In this document: in pieces, positions 1 to 7,856 of the stretch
How the letters are laid out: every line of letters starts with the position of its first letter
Numbering within the stretch: position 1 is the first letter of the stretch
Assembly: GCA_024697785.1 (NCBI GenBank)
Contig: JAILEU010000093.1
Coordinates: 1 to 35,369 of the forward strand
DNA: 35,369 nt
Source of the DNA: Bacteroidaceae bacterium
GTDB lineage: Bacteria; Bacteroidota; Bacteroidia; Bacteroidales; Bacteroidaceae
Reading direction: 5' to 3'
Translations under genes and position numbers: made by a program
The notes under the pieces: generated by a model
Told to the model about the DNA's origin: nothing
Seen by the model: the letters and a program-made list of their open reading frames with translations, nothing else
The model's database searches: none

Positions 1-437
1 GCTGCATCCTGCTTTGCAAATCCGTCCTGTGTGCTAACGATTTTTTAGCGATAGCGGGGTTTTTCTTTTGCTCTGGTATCATCCAGTATGGATGATGTTA
101 TGGCTGTAGGCTTTTATCTGTAAGCTGGCTTACAAGGAAAAACATATAGACATAATAACTGAGACAAAGTATCTAGACAGAGCAAAAGGGTTTTGCTTGT
201 TTTGGTTCATAGAAACACAGGTTCCTGCAAGTGAACCCCAAAATCAGTACACTTCAGTTCAAGGTTTAACGTTTAACGAACACGTCCTCAGACCTCAGAC
301 TTCAGACCTCAGACCTCTTACTTCCTTCTTACTTCTTACTTCTAACTTCTAACCACAAATAATTCCCGCCACTCATCGCGAGCAACGGGAACAGATACAT
401 CGTATCAAAAAAGTAAGCTTTTTTTGTGTCAGATAGA
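1..437. other. Left-edge intergenic region with hairpins and tandem words
   Basis: No convincing gene is seen here. The sequence holds several inverted repeats: 78-96 (ATCATCC/GGATGAT), 181-197 (AGCAAAA/TTTTGCT), and a distant pair at 65-75 and 178-188 that are exact reverse complements. A possible hairpin (GCTAA/TTAGC) followed by T-rich sequence lies at about 35-70 and could end a gene to the left of the window. From about 258 the region turns into repeats: one copy of the dispersed GTTTAACG core at 261-288, then GACCTCAGAC-type and ACTTCTTACTTCTAAC-type words to about 355. The area lies downstream of the minus-strand peptidase operon. Confidence 0.55.
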
Positions 438-1352
438 CTATTCTTCGAACCTGACCGTTACCGAGCCGCGCAGCACGCGGTTTTCGTTCGGAAGGACGCG
501 TTTCTCGTATGTATAGTATGATTCGGGGTAGTCCTCCCCATTGAACAAAAGCTGAAAATACTCTCCTTCGATGGGAATCTCTATAGAAAAGGTTATGGCC
601 TTGTATCGTTCCTCGGGTATTTCCTTGAATGAGAATACAAACCCGTCGCTAATGTAGGAGAACAAGGCCGTGCCTGCCTGAAACACTTCATCGAAGTCCG
701 TGGGGAGGTCTTCTTCATAGCCGTTAGAAATGATGTTGAAATCGGGATACGATACCCTAATCCATGTTAGAGGAGAATAGGATGTTACAGCAAACTTGTC
801 GTTCAGCGGTTCTCTCGCTTTACGCCCGAACAGCGGAACATTGGCATAGATTTGCGCTCTTTCACGTACGCCGGCATAGGTGTACCTAGGACTATACCAA
901 ACCAGCCCACTTAAATACCTCGCTTCTATATAATCATTTATTTGCTTGCATTTGTTGTCTTGAAACCATAGGTATTCAGCCCATTCTTTGCTGCCTGACA
1001 CAATGCCAAAGGCATCATGGTAATGTGTAGCAACAACCCTAAACATCATTTCTTCGTATCTGACAACCTCTTTTTCAGCTTCCCTTTCCATCTCAAATTC
1101 TTTTGCAGAGGAATCCCAAGTGGGCCAAATGACAGTAAGTTCGTCGGAAATGTCTTCTAGTGCCGTAATAAAAGCATTTTTCAATATAATGCCCCCTAGC
1201 ATCTTAGAAGTGCTATCTGGTTTGACGCTGTCACCGAGAAGAAGGTTGCTATCAAATTGATCCTCCTCTTCTACTGAGTGAGGTATGCCTGTGTAATCAT
1301 TGCACGAAAAAAAAACACAGAGAAAAAAGGAAAAAAATAGTTTGTTCTTCAT
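438..1352 (-). CDS. Exported lipoprotein of unknown function, end of C10 peptidase operon
   Basis: This 304-residue protein begins with a lysine-containing N-terminus and a phenylalanine-rich hydrophobic stretch ending in the lipobox-like FFSC, so Cys17 would be the lipidated residue and the mature protein would sit on a membrane surface. I do not recognise a domain. The middle is rich in Tyr, Trp and acidic residues, and the C-terminal 60 residues look beta-rich. It starts 15 bases after the stop of the C10 peptidase gene on the same strand and is almost certainly co-transcribed with it, so a role linked to that peptidase (partner, inhibitor or substrate-side protein) is possible but not shown. 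The ATG at 1352 is the only start that keeps the signal peptide. Confidence 0.8.
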   Translation of the reverse strand: MKNKLFFSFFLCVFFSCNDYTGIPHSVEEEDQFDSNLLLGDSVKPDSTSKMLGGIILKNAFITALEDISDELTVIWPTWDSSAKEFEMEREAEKEVVRYEEMMFRVVATHYHDAFGIVSGSKEWAEYLWFQDNKCKQINDYIEARYLSGLVWYSPRYTYAGVRERAQIYANVPLFGRKAREPLNDKFAVTSYSPLTWIRVSYPDFNIISNGYEEDLPTDFDEVFQAGTALFSYISDGFVFSFKEIPEERYKAITFSIEIPIEGEYFQLLFNGEDYPESYYTYEKRVLPNENRVLRGSVTVRFEE

Positions 1353-1367
1353 TTCGGGTGAATAATG

Positions 1368-2849
1368 TTAGTCGTAAGGGAATACATACATTTTTCTATT
1401 ATTGGAAGAGAAATATAACGAAGAGTTTATGTTCCAACTATCGTATTTCGAATACCACCCATCGTCGTAAAGGCCGTTAAAACCCCAATTCATCCCATAT
1501 TCAATAATAGTAGGATTGGAATATTCAATCTCTATCTTTTCTCTTATTGGGCGTGGCATTCCATTTCCTGGATGGTCATATACCCATTCATAAAAAATAT
1601 TATATTGGGTCGCATAGGCTCTGTAACGGTCTATGATCAAAACATGACCAAAGTGCGTGTTGTTTTCAAATCCATACGCTTCAACAATTACAGGCATGTC
1701 ATGAATTAAGCTGCTATTTATGGTTTGAGGATTATATGATGAGTAAGAAAATGATATATTCTCATTATCGAAGTAATAACTTAAACTTCCTTCAGCTGCA
1801 GAAGTATCATAGTTTCCATATTCTGATTGAATAATTATCCCTATGCCGGCAATTAGACTTGCTGCAGAAGAAGATCCCGTCGTATTATACATGCTGTTCC
1901 ATGTATTTGGTGAAGTGCTCACTATGTACATGTTCGTACTATAAGAGACATTCCCGACTACAGCGGTACAAAAAATTGAAGAAGGCGCATTAACTGGGAC
2001 GCCATTCTTGTCATGTAAATACTTTGCCATCTGGGCTCCTGCGACAGCCATACATCCCGCAGGTGCATTTTCAAAAGAATTTGACTTTCTTGGACAAAAT
2101 GTGTTGTACCCGACCCCTTGCCCCCATTGGGTTGATATCAAGTGATTTGTGTTCATTAGTGTAACACCTTCATTGGTGATGCCAACAACCTCCCAATGCC
2201 CTTCTAGATAATAAGGGTCAATAGAGGGATTATCTATTATTATCAATAATGAATCGGGAATATGTCTTGTTTCACTCTTGCCACGGAAGATGTACTCTTC
2301 ATCTGCATTGATAGCTTTCCAGAAATCCGCATAGCATAACATTTCCTTCCAAGTTTTCCCGTCTATCATTTCGGGTTGTCCTTCGAAGGTGCGAAGATTT
2401 AGAATTTCCTTTTCTGAACATTCTATCCATGCCATTACATTTTCAGGAGCTTCTTTTAGGGAAAAACACCCCACTTCACCTGACGCTAACACAACAGGTG
2501 CACGCTTGTCTGCCGATATGATTTCCCAGCCTTCATTGTAGTTCAGCAGATAGGCAAGTGTTGCCTCGTCATTCAGCCCTAAGGGAACGATTTCTTGAAT
2601 GGCAAAGTCCTTTCCCTGCCCCTTTGCCAACAGTTCCTTGAAATGGATGTAAGCCTCCACGTCCTTGTCCGAGACGAAATACGCCGTATCCAATGCCGAG
2701 AAGTCTATCTCGTCGAGCGGATTCTTTTCGGCACGAGTTCCTCCATCCCACGTCAGGGGCGTATCTGAGGGCGTCAAACTGTCCTGATTACATGAAACCA
2801 TTGTGAGCAACAGTAGTAGGGTTGCTGCAAAGATAATGCTTTTTTTCAT
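1368..2849 (-). CDS. C10-family cysteine peptidase (streptopain-like) lipoprotein
   Basis: The 493-residue protein has a signal peptide with a lipobox (MVSC, Cys20). Residues about 95-150 (LLNYNEGWEIISADKRAP and following) match the Spi-like prodomain that keeps C10 peptidases inactive. The catalytic part shows TQWGQGVGYN (241-249), the active-site region NAPAGCMAVAGAQMAKYL with Cys266, the His region GHVLIIDRY with His402, and MNWGFNG (453-459), matching the Cys-His core and NWGW-type motif of streptopain. The family cleaves proteins outside the cell; the lipid anchor suggests surface display. The usual PYN is GYN here and NWGW is NWGF, small changes outside the Cys/His pair. It lies in an operon of exported proteins, and C10 genes in Bacteroides are known to be coupled to small inhibitor genes. 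Confidence 0.9.
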   Translation of the reverse strand: MKKSIIFAATLLLLLTMVSCNQDSLTPSDTPLTWDGGTRAEKNPLDEIDFSALDTAYFVSDKDVEAYIHFKELLAKGQGKDFAIQEIVPLGLNDEATLAYLLNYNEGWEIISADKRAPVVLASGEVGCFSLKEAPENVMAWIECSEKEILNLRTFEGQPEMIDGKTWKEMLCYADFWKAINADEEYIFRGKSETRHIPDSLLIIIDNPSIDPYYLEGHWEVVGITNEGVTLMNTNHLISTQWGQGVGYNTFCPRKSNSFENAPAGCMAVAGAQMAKYLHDKNGVPVNAPSSIFCTAVVGNVSYSTNMYIVSTSPNTWNSMYNTTGSSSAASLIAGIGIIIQSEYGNYDTSAAEGSLSYYFDNENISFSYSSYNPQTINSSLIHDMPVIVEAYGFENNTHFGHVLIIDRYRAYATQYNIFYEWVYDHPGNGMPRPIREKIEIEYSNPTIIEYGMNWGFNGLYDDGWYSKYDSWNINSSLYFSSNNRKMYVFPYD

Positions 2850-2929
2850 TTGAATAAGAATTATTGTTTGTTTTTCAGTTCTGTGCTTTCACGTGCGAGT
2901 GTATATTTATTCTGAATGAAGGAGAAAGT

Positions 2930-2954
2930 GGCACTTCGCACATCGCGAAGCGCC
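2930..2954. other. Hairpin in the gap upstream of the C10 peptidase gene
   Basis: In the 139-base gap between the frameshifted gene and the peptidase gene, GGC-A-CTTCGC and GCGAAG-C-GCC form a stem of nine pairs with one mismatch around a 5-base loop. On the minus strand no clear T-run follows, so it may be a partial terminator, an mRNA processing or stability element, or one of the short GC hairpins common in this window. Confidence 0.4.
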
Positions 2955-2988
2955 GCTTTGACTTGAGTATCGAAAACAATCTCCGTTT

Positions 2989-4934
2989 CTATTCGAGGAC
3001 AAACTTTTTAACGATTTCTTTGTCGTCTATCCATATAAGGACGATATAGGTGTCCGGCTCCCATGCGCTGGTGTCGATGGACACAGAACGCCCACTCACC
3101 TTCTGCCTATGGACAACCTTGCCCGTCGTATAGCTGTAGATAGTCAGTTCCCATGAATCAAAGGTGTTACCCCTCATTGGCTGCCCGCTATCCACATTTT
3201 CACTCAGCGAGATGTTTATGTAGCTATTGCCACCATTTATATTGGCCATGAGATGAAGAATAGGATCTATTTGTAGTATGGGTTCGGCCCGTAGTTTGAA
3301 CTCAATAACCTTATCGCCTTTAACGCAATGTAATGTTGCCGAAGAGAAACTCGTACTATTCAAAAAATAGACGCTTATAGTATTGCCAGACGTGCTTATA
3401 GTCGGGGGATTTGAACTTGTACAACTAACGGTTGCGCCGTTAAAATCGCTTGATGTCAAATAGACAACCAAGCCCTGCTTTACTTGGATGAGACTACCAT
3501 CATAGAAAGTCCCTGATATGACTTGGTATGGCGTGGGTACAGTTTGCAAATAGGTGCCGGTGAAGCCATCTGCGGTATTAATATACTTGGTCAGCGTCTT
3601 AACGAGTGTTCCACCAGGCTTATACACTTCTGCAACAAGTGTTTCCTTGATATGCAGTTTGCTGCTGTTATTGATTTGCAATTGATTTGCTGCAGGAAAA
3701 TTAGTCGTGCAATAGTTCGGAAGCGATGTCTTGCCCTGCATGCTCCAAGTTACATTCCAACTCGGCGGAAGATCCTCCACAAAGTATGTAGAAGGAGCTC
3801 CAGGGATTGTAGGACCAGATAAAGATAATTGAACTCTTTTAAAAAACCTCTTTGTTTGACTTGGGAGATAAATAGAAGGAACATCATTAAGTTGATGTCT
3901 GACAATAGGACCTTGACCCCATTTAGATTCATAAACCCCATTCCCCAAATAACGGGCAGAATGGTCGCCTGCATACAAAACTATATCATAATCATCGTTC
4001 TGTGTGCATTCATAATAACTTCCATCATTCCAATATGGAGTAAGGTAGTATCCATTCTCAGGGTGAGGTGCTATCTCATCCCTGCCATTAATCCAAACCA
4101 TACCGCCTCCTTGCGACATGTGCCAAGCGTATGAATGACAATTATATTTAAGGGATGGTAATCCTACAATTGAATCCAGTGAAACATTATTATCTTGAAC
4201 AACACTCATAATAATCGAGTATTGCTCTGATGGATTTAAGTCAGTTCCTACCCATTGAAAAACACTTTCTAGTTGCGTCCCGTTTGGCGTAGTGATGTTG
4301 TAAACTGGTTCATAATGTCCACTATAATACAATAGTCTTGAAAAGCGTTGTACGTCTCTTTCCGAAAAAAAACATGTTTCCATTATTTTTTTCATTGGAA
4401 TAGAGTGGATACCACTAAAAATATCAGGATAATTTAAAATGGTTTCAAAACCATCCAAAATAATATCCTCATAGTCTTTTGACCAACCTCCTTTCTTTAT
4501 CTTTTCAACAGATTCACTCGTAGCGAGAATGTGCTCATAAATAAGATATTTGATGGAAAAAGCTCCTTTTGTAGAGTCTTCGGCTTCAAGTATTTTATCT
4601 ACTTGATTTGGTAACTCTTTGTATTCAAGAAGAAGCACATCGAGAAATTTTCTCTACTAAAGAACTCTGCAAATCCGTTATATCTTTTTAATACGTTATC
4701 AAATTTATGGTGGCCTTCATCAAACAAAATGTAATTAATTACAAGGGGATTATTCACGCATGTTTGAAGCAGTTCCTCCGTAGTTAGTTTTCTAAGCTGG
4801 TCGGATGAAATCTGATTTATGCTATCATTTTGTTCTATCGTTGAAAGAGAATTGCTGACGGTGGCTATCTCTGTTGCAAGAATGGTTGAAAAAGAGATGC
4901 TTATTACTAGAAAAAGTAAGAAATGACGCCTCAT
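2989..4934 (-). pseudogene. Frameshifted exported protein with NCHSYAW papain-fold-like domain and T9SS-like tail
   Basis: Two overlapping frames belong to one gene. The N-terminal part (4934-4599) encodes a signal peptide starting MRRHFLLFLV and a helical region ending FFSREN; the remainder (to 2989) continues as FLDVLLLEYKELPNQ. A single lost base in the AAAATTT run at 4645-4651 explains the break; adding one base gives about 648 residues. The downstream part has YNCHSYAWH, then GDHSARY and SKWGQG, a Cys/His arrangement resembling papain-fold (NlpC/P60- or CHAP-like) domains, then Ig-like beta repeats and a C-terminus (SIDTSAWEPDTYIVLIW ... KKFVLE) like a type IX secretion sorting domain. 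The start at 4934 is preferred over 4961 because its ATG overlaps the upstream stop as ATGA. Function is unknown; a peptidase or amidase is a guess. The break may be real or a sequencing error. Confidence 0.75.
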
Positions 4935-5404
4935 AGTATATTTGTAAGGATATTTATCCATTCAGGATCAGGATTAAAACTATATATAAGACACCATTCC
5001 AACTTATACAAGTCGGTACTACCGTTTTCTGATTTGAGAGGACTTCCATCTTCACAATAAACATCACTAAAAAGAGAAGACTTTAGCAGATTATAAATAT
5101 AATAAATCTTTTTCTCATTCCAATGGGCAGTAAAAACGCCGCAAAAATGAGCATCACGCTCATCCATAGAGTCTAAGATTGTTATCAACCAATCAGGTAA
5201 CTCTTCCTTGTCAACAAGGTTCACACGTGTTATATATTCTGTACTATCCGACACTTCTAGAGAATCAGAAGGGGGCATGCCTTCCCATGACAGACCAGTA
5301 CCTACATTAAGGCCACTATTGCAGGAAGTCAGCCCAGCAACCAGAAAAAACAAGCAAAGCGGAAGTACCCGCCTCATGTTCTTAAATAATACTTTCTGTT
5401 TCAT
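4931..5404 (-). CDS. Small lipoprotein of unknown function in peptidase operon
   Basis: A 157-residue protein with a long N-terminal region, hydrophobic core and lipobox LTSC (Cys28); Met10 (MRRVLPLC) is an equally good start. The mature part contains EELPDWLITILDSM followed by a stretch with HWNEKKIYYIYNLL and DVYCEDGSPL. This resembles small Bacteroidales lipoproteins with a PxWL ... YY(I/V) ... (D/Y)C..DG pattern, but I cannot name the family with certainty. It ends in an ATGA overlap with the next gene, which implies translational coupling, and lies 41 bases after the DUF3244-like gene. By context it could be an accessory or inhibitor protein for the nearby peptidase. Confidence 0.75.
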   Translation of the reverse strand: MKQKVLFKNMRRVLPLCLFFLVAGLTSCNSGLNVGTGLSWEGMPPSDSLEVSDSTEYITRVNLVDKEELPDWLITILDSMDERDAHFCGVFTAHWNEKKIYYIYNLLKSSLFSDVYCEDGSPLKSENGSTDLYKLEWCLIYSFNPDPEWINILTNIL

Positions 5405-5445
5405 CTTGTCTCGTTTTAAAGTTGATACTATATTCCTATTCTTTT

Positions 5446-5805
5446 TTATTCTATTTCAAACTCCCCTTCCCACCATGTGCCATAGGCATAGATAGAGAGT
5501 TCGTACTCGCCAGCAGGAAAAGATGACAAGGAAATCACCTGTGTTGACGCTACGCCGAAAGCGGCAGAATAGACAACCGTGTTGGTCTGACTATCCGTGA
5601 TAACTACCTGCGAAGAAGCAGACGGGGTGAAGAAGAGAGTCAGAGAATTGTTCTCTAAGGAAGCTGTAACCAATTCGGAGGGACTTTTTCCTCCATCTTG
5701 TTCAGGGTTCCCTCCTTCTAATTTCAATTGGAGTATGATCTCATCTCCAAAACTATTCATGCACGCAAAGCATGAAACAAACAAAAACAAAAACAGCTTT
5801 TTCAT
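5446..5805 (-). CDS. DUF3244-like exported small protein, first gene of peptidase operon
   Basis: A 119-residue protein with a Sec signal peptide (MKKLFLFLFVSCFAC; two cysteines make lipidation possible but the lipobox is poor). The mature part is a single all-beta domain with the pattern of DUF3244: a short variable start, LTLFFTPSASSQVVITDSQ, then VVYSAAF and SFPAGEYELSIYAYG ending EGEFEIE. Such domains are common in Bacteroidales secreted proteins, sometimes fused to or beside C10 peptidases. Its place as leader gene of an operon with a C10 peptidase makes a chaperone or inhibitor role plausible, but this is inference. A consensus -7 element lies just upstream at 5833-5840. Confidence 0.8.
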   Translation of the reverse strand: MKKLFLFLFVSCFACMNSFGDEIILQLKLEGGNPEQDGGKSPSELVTASLENNSLTLFFTPSASSQVVITDSQTNTVVYSAAFGVASTQVISLSSFPAGEYELSIYAYGTWWEGEFEIE

Positions 5806-5832
5806 AGTGAAACATTTTTAAAAACTACGGTG

Positions 5833-5840
5833 CAAAGGTA
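5833..5840 (-). promoter_or_regulatory. -7 promoter element for the peptidase operon
   Basis: On the minus strand TACCTTTG matches the Bacteroidota -7 consensus TAnnTTTG and is followed by GC, as at the other promoters here. Transcription would start near 5826, about 20 bases before the DUF3244-like gene. No clear TTTG is seen at the expected -33 distance. Confidence 0.65.
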
Positions 5841-5892
5841 ATGAAAAAGCCTATTGCGTTAGCGTTTCAAAATCGTTTCAAAATGAAAAAGA

Positions 5893-5927
5893 AGGGGCTT
5901 GAAACGTTTTTGAAACGTCGCAAGCCC
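5893..5927 (-). terminator. Terminator hairpin after the TPR/HTH regulator gene
   Basis: GGGCTTG (5895-5901) pairs with CAAGCCC (5921-5927), with an inner ACGTTT/AAACGT stem. On the minus strand the hairpin is followed by a T-rich run, fitting an intrinsic terminator for the gene ending at 5956. It separates that gene from the AT-rich peptidase operon. Confidence 0.7.
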
Positions 5928-5955
5928 TTTGCACTCAGTCGGTTTATCCTCTTTT

Positions 5956-7806
5956 TCAGAATGAGGAAAAAAAGATGATTTGGTAAAGGTCTTGGGGCAG
6001 CTTTTCTTTCAAGCGGTGTTTCTGCACGCGAACCGTGCTGTCGGAAATGCCCAGAATCTCTTCAGCCTCCTCGGTCTTGAAGCCGAGGATGTAGCAGGCC
6101 GAAACCATTTTTTCTGTCTGGTTCACCTTCTTCCCTTCCGTTTGCAGTATCTCGTAGAAATCGGTGAAGCAGACATTGAGGTCGTGACGGATGGCGGCAC
6201 GTTCCTCCTTCCGAAGGAAGTGTTCGCTGCCGTGCAAGTACTTCTGTACCAGTTGCCACGACAAGCCTTGACGGAACTGGTGGGCACAGATGCGGATGCG
6301 GCTCTCGTAGTCCGTCGGGGCGATGGTTTCCAGCTCGTCGATGTGCTGAAGGGCCTCCTGATAGGCGGTTTTCAGCCTGTCGGCTTCCTCCTTTGCCTTG
6401 GTCAGTTCGGTCTTCTGCCTCTCCTCCTGCATCTGGGCCTGCTTCAGCTGGTCGGTGACTTGGATGTACTGTTTTTTCTTGCGGTTAGCCAAGCTCAACG
6501 ACCAGGCAAGGACGGCCAAAACAGCGGCGACTAACGCCAGCGCACTAAGGCTCAACGTCCAGATCAGGCGGCGATGCTCGTTCTCCATTCGCTGCTGCTC
6601 CATCTCCACACGATGGTCGTTCATCACCTGGCGGATGGCCTGCTGGTTGCTGATGGTATAGAGGGAATCGATGTAATGGTCATGACGCTGGATGTAGTAT
6701 TGAATGGAATCTGCTTTCCCAACGCGGGAAGCAAGGGAGGCCATTTGCAGATAGTCGTAGGCAAAAGAGGCAGGGGCAGGCTGACAAGAAAGGGAACGGT
6801 TGTAGTAGTGCCAGGCAGAGTCGAGTTGGTTTTGTTCTTGAAAAATAAAGGCTTTCAGACTATAAGAGCCGTACAAAGCACTTTTGTCTTTGGTATGAGA
6901 GATTTTGTAATCAAGATTTTCATGTGCTTTTACGTAGTCATGGTTGTCATAAGCCTCTATCTTTGCCAGTTCGAAATGGGCATCATTGATTACATAGCCA
7001 CGGGCATGGGGGTTACTAAGCGCTCGCTCAAGGTGCTGTTTGGCTATCGCATATTCTTCCTTATATAAATAGCGTTGTCCCAAACGTAAATCTAAAAAAG
7101 CGACCGTTGAACTGTCAGCCAGACGGATAAGGTTTTCTTTGGAACATTTCAGTTCATGGGTGGCCTCATCATACAGGTTACGAAAAAGGTAGTGCAGTCC
7201 TAAGTTCTGCTCAGCAAGGGCATAGTAGCGGATAAGCGTATCGGGGAAGAGGCTCTTGGCTTTTAGGAAGGCATCCGCCCCATTGACGCCATCGCTCATT
7301 TCCTTATAGACGCAGCCCAGCGTGTACCACGCCATGGCGGCGTGGTAGTCGGGGCGGCGGGGCGTGCCGTAGTAGGCGGTGGCGATGCGGGCGAGGCTGT
7401 CGGACGTCAAGGGGACGTCGCACTTGTAGTCTATCTGCGTCCGCAGCCAGGCGTAATAGGCAGCCTCCCCCTTACGGGGGAAATTAGGAATTAGGAATGA
7501 GGAATTAGGAATTACGGGCTGCGCTTGGCTTTCGTCCGCAGGGTTTTCGTCTGTATGGTTAATTTCTAAATCCTCATTCCTAATTCCTAATTGCCAGGGC
7601 GACATCGCCCTGGCTATGCTGTCCAGCAGGGCGCGGGCGGCGTGGGGGTCGGACTCCATGAGGGCTTCGGCACGGACGAGGGAAGCGCGGACGGCCTTTT
7701 CGTCACTCCGCCTGAAGGAGGGGTGACCGGCATCGCCGCAAGAGATTAGGCTGGCGGCAAGCAGAAGCAGGAACGCAAAAAGAAGACGGAGAAACGGTTT
7801 GGGCAT
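5956..7806 (-). CDS. Lipoprotein-type TPR sensor with transmembrane segment, coiled coil and LuxR-like HTH
   Basis: The 616-residue protein has a lipobox-like LISC (Cys23), helical repeats of TPR type (about 115-375, e.g. YTLGCVYKEM, NLGLHYLFRNLYDEA), a transmembrane helix (about 413-440), a charged coiled coil (441-495) and a C-terminal helix-turn-helix (565-604, EKMVSACYILGFKTEEAEEI ... STVRVQKHRLKEKL). This layout (periplasmic TPR, one membrane pass, cytoplasmic DNA-binding-like domain) is typical of Bacteroidota one-piece regulators of unknown signal. The HTH could bind DNA directly from the membrane. Residues about 73-112 are encoded by a mirrored repeat element (7467-7614) that disrupts the link between the lipid anchor and the TPR part but keeps the frame. 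It starts 50 bases after the sufS stop, so some co-transcription with suf is possible; its own promoter was not seen. Confidence 0.8.
   Translation of the reverse strand: MPKPFLRLLFAFLLLLAASLISCGDAGHPSFRRSDEKAVRASLVRAEALMESDPHAARALLDSIARAMSPWQLGIRNEDLEINHTDENPADESQAQPVIPNSSFLIPNFPRKGEAAYYAWLRTQIDYKCDVPLTSDSLARIATAYYGTPRRPDYHAAMAWYTLGCVYKEMSDGVNGADAFLKAKSLFPDTLIRYYALAEQNLGLHYLFRNLYDEATHELKCSKENLIRLADSSTVAFLDLRLGQRYLYKEEYAIAKQHLERALSNPHARGYVINDAHFELAKIEAYDNHDYVKAHENLDYKISHTKDKSALYGSYSLKAFIFQEQNQLDSAWHYYNRSLSCQPAPASFAYDYLQMASLASRVGKADSIQYYIQRHDHYIDSLYTISNQQAIRQVMNDHRVEMEQQRMENEHRRLIWTLSLSALALVAAVLAVLAWSLSLANRKKKQYIQVTDQLKQAQMQEERQKTELTKAKEEADRLKTAYQEALQHIDELETIAPTDYESRIRICAHQFRQGLSWQLVQKYLHGSEHFLRKEERAAIRHDLNVCFTDFYEILQTEGKKVNQTEKMVSACYILGFKTEEAEEILGISDSTVRVQKHRLKEKLPQDLYQIIFFSSF
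7467..7614. repeat. Mirrored repeat element in frame inside the TPR/HTH gene
   Basis: A GC hairpin at 7467-7480 (CCCCC TTAC GGGGG) is followed by direct GGAATTA words to about 7515; after a unique middle come inverted copies (TCATTCCTAATTCCTAATT, 7574-7592) and a second, perfect GC hairpin at 7593-7614 with 10-base arms and a 2-base loop. The outer hairpins and inner tandem words are arranged symmetrically. The element is read through in frame and yields a low-complexity linker (NSSFLIPNFP and flanks). Confidence 0.8.
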
Positions 7807-7856
7807 TAATGTAAGATGTAAGTTATAAAATTGGGTTAGAGGTTAGGGGTTAGAGC

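Noticed and set aside
4961-4961. Upstream ATG (MDKYPYKYTM) as start of the frameshifted gene
   Set aside because: The ATG at 4934 gives a standard signal peptide and a tight ATGA overlap with the preceding stop.
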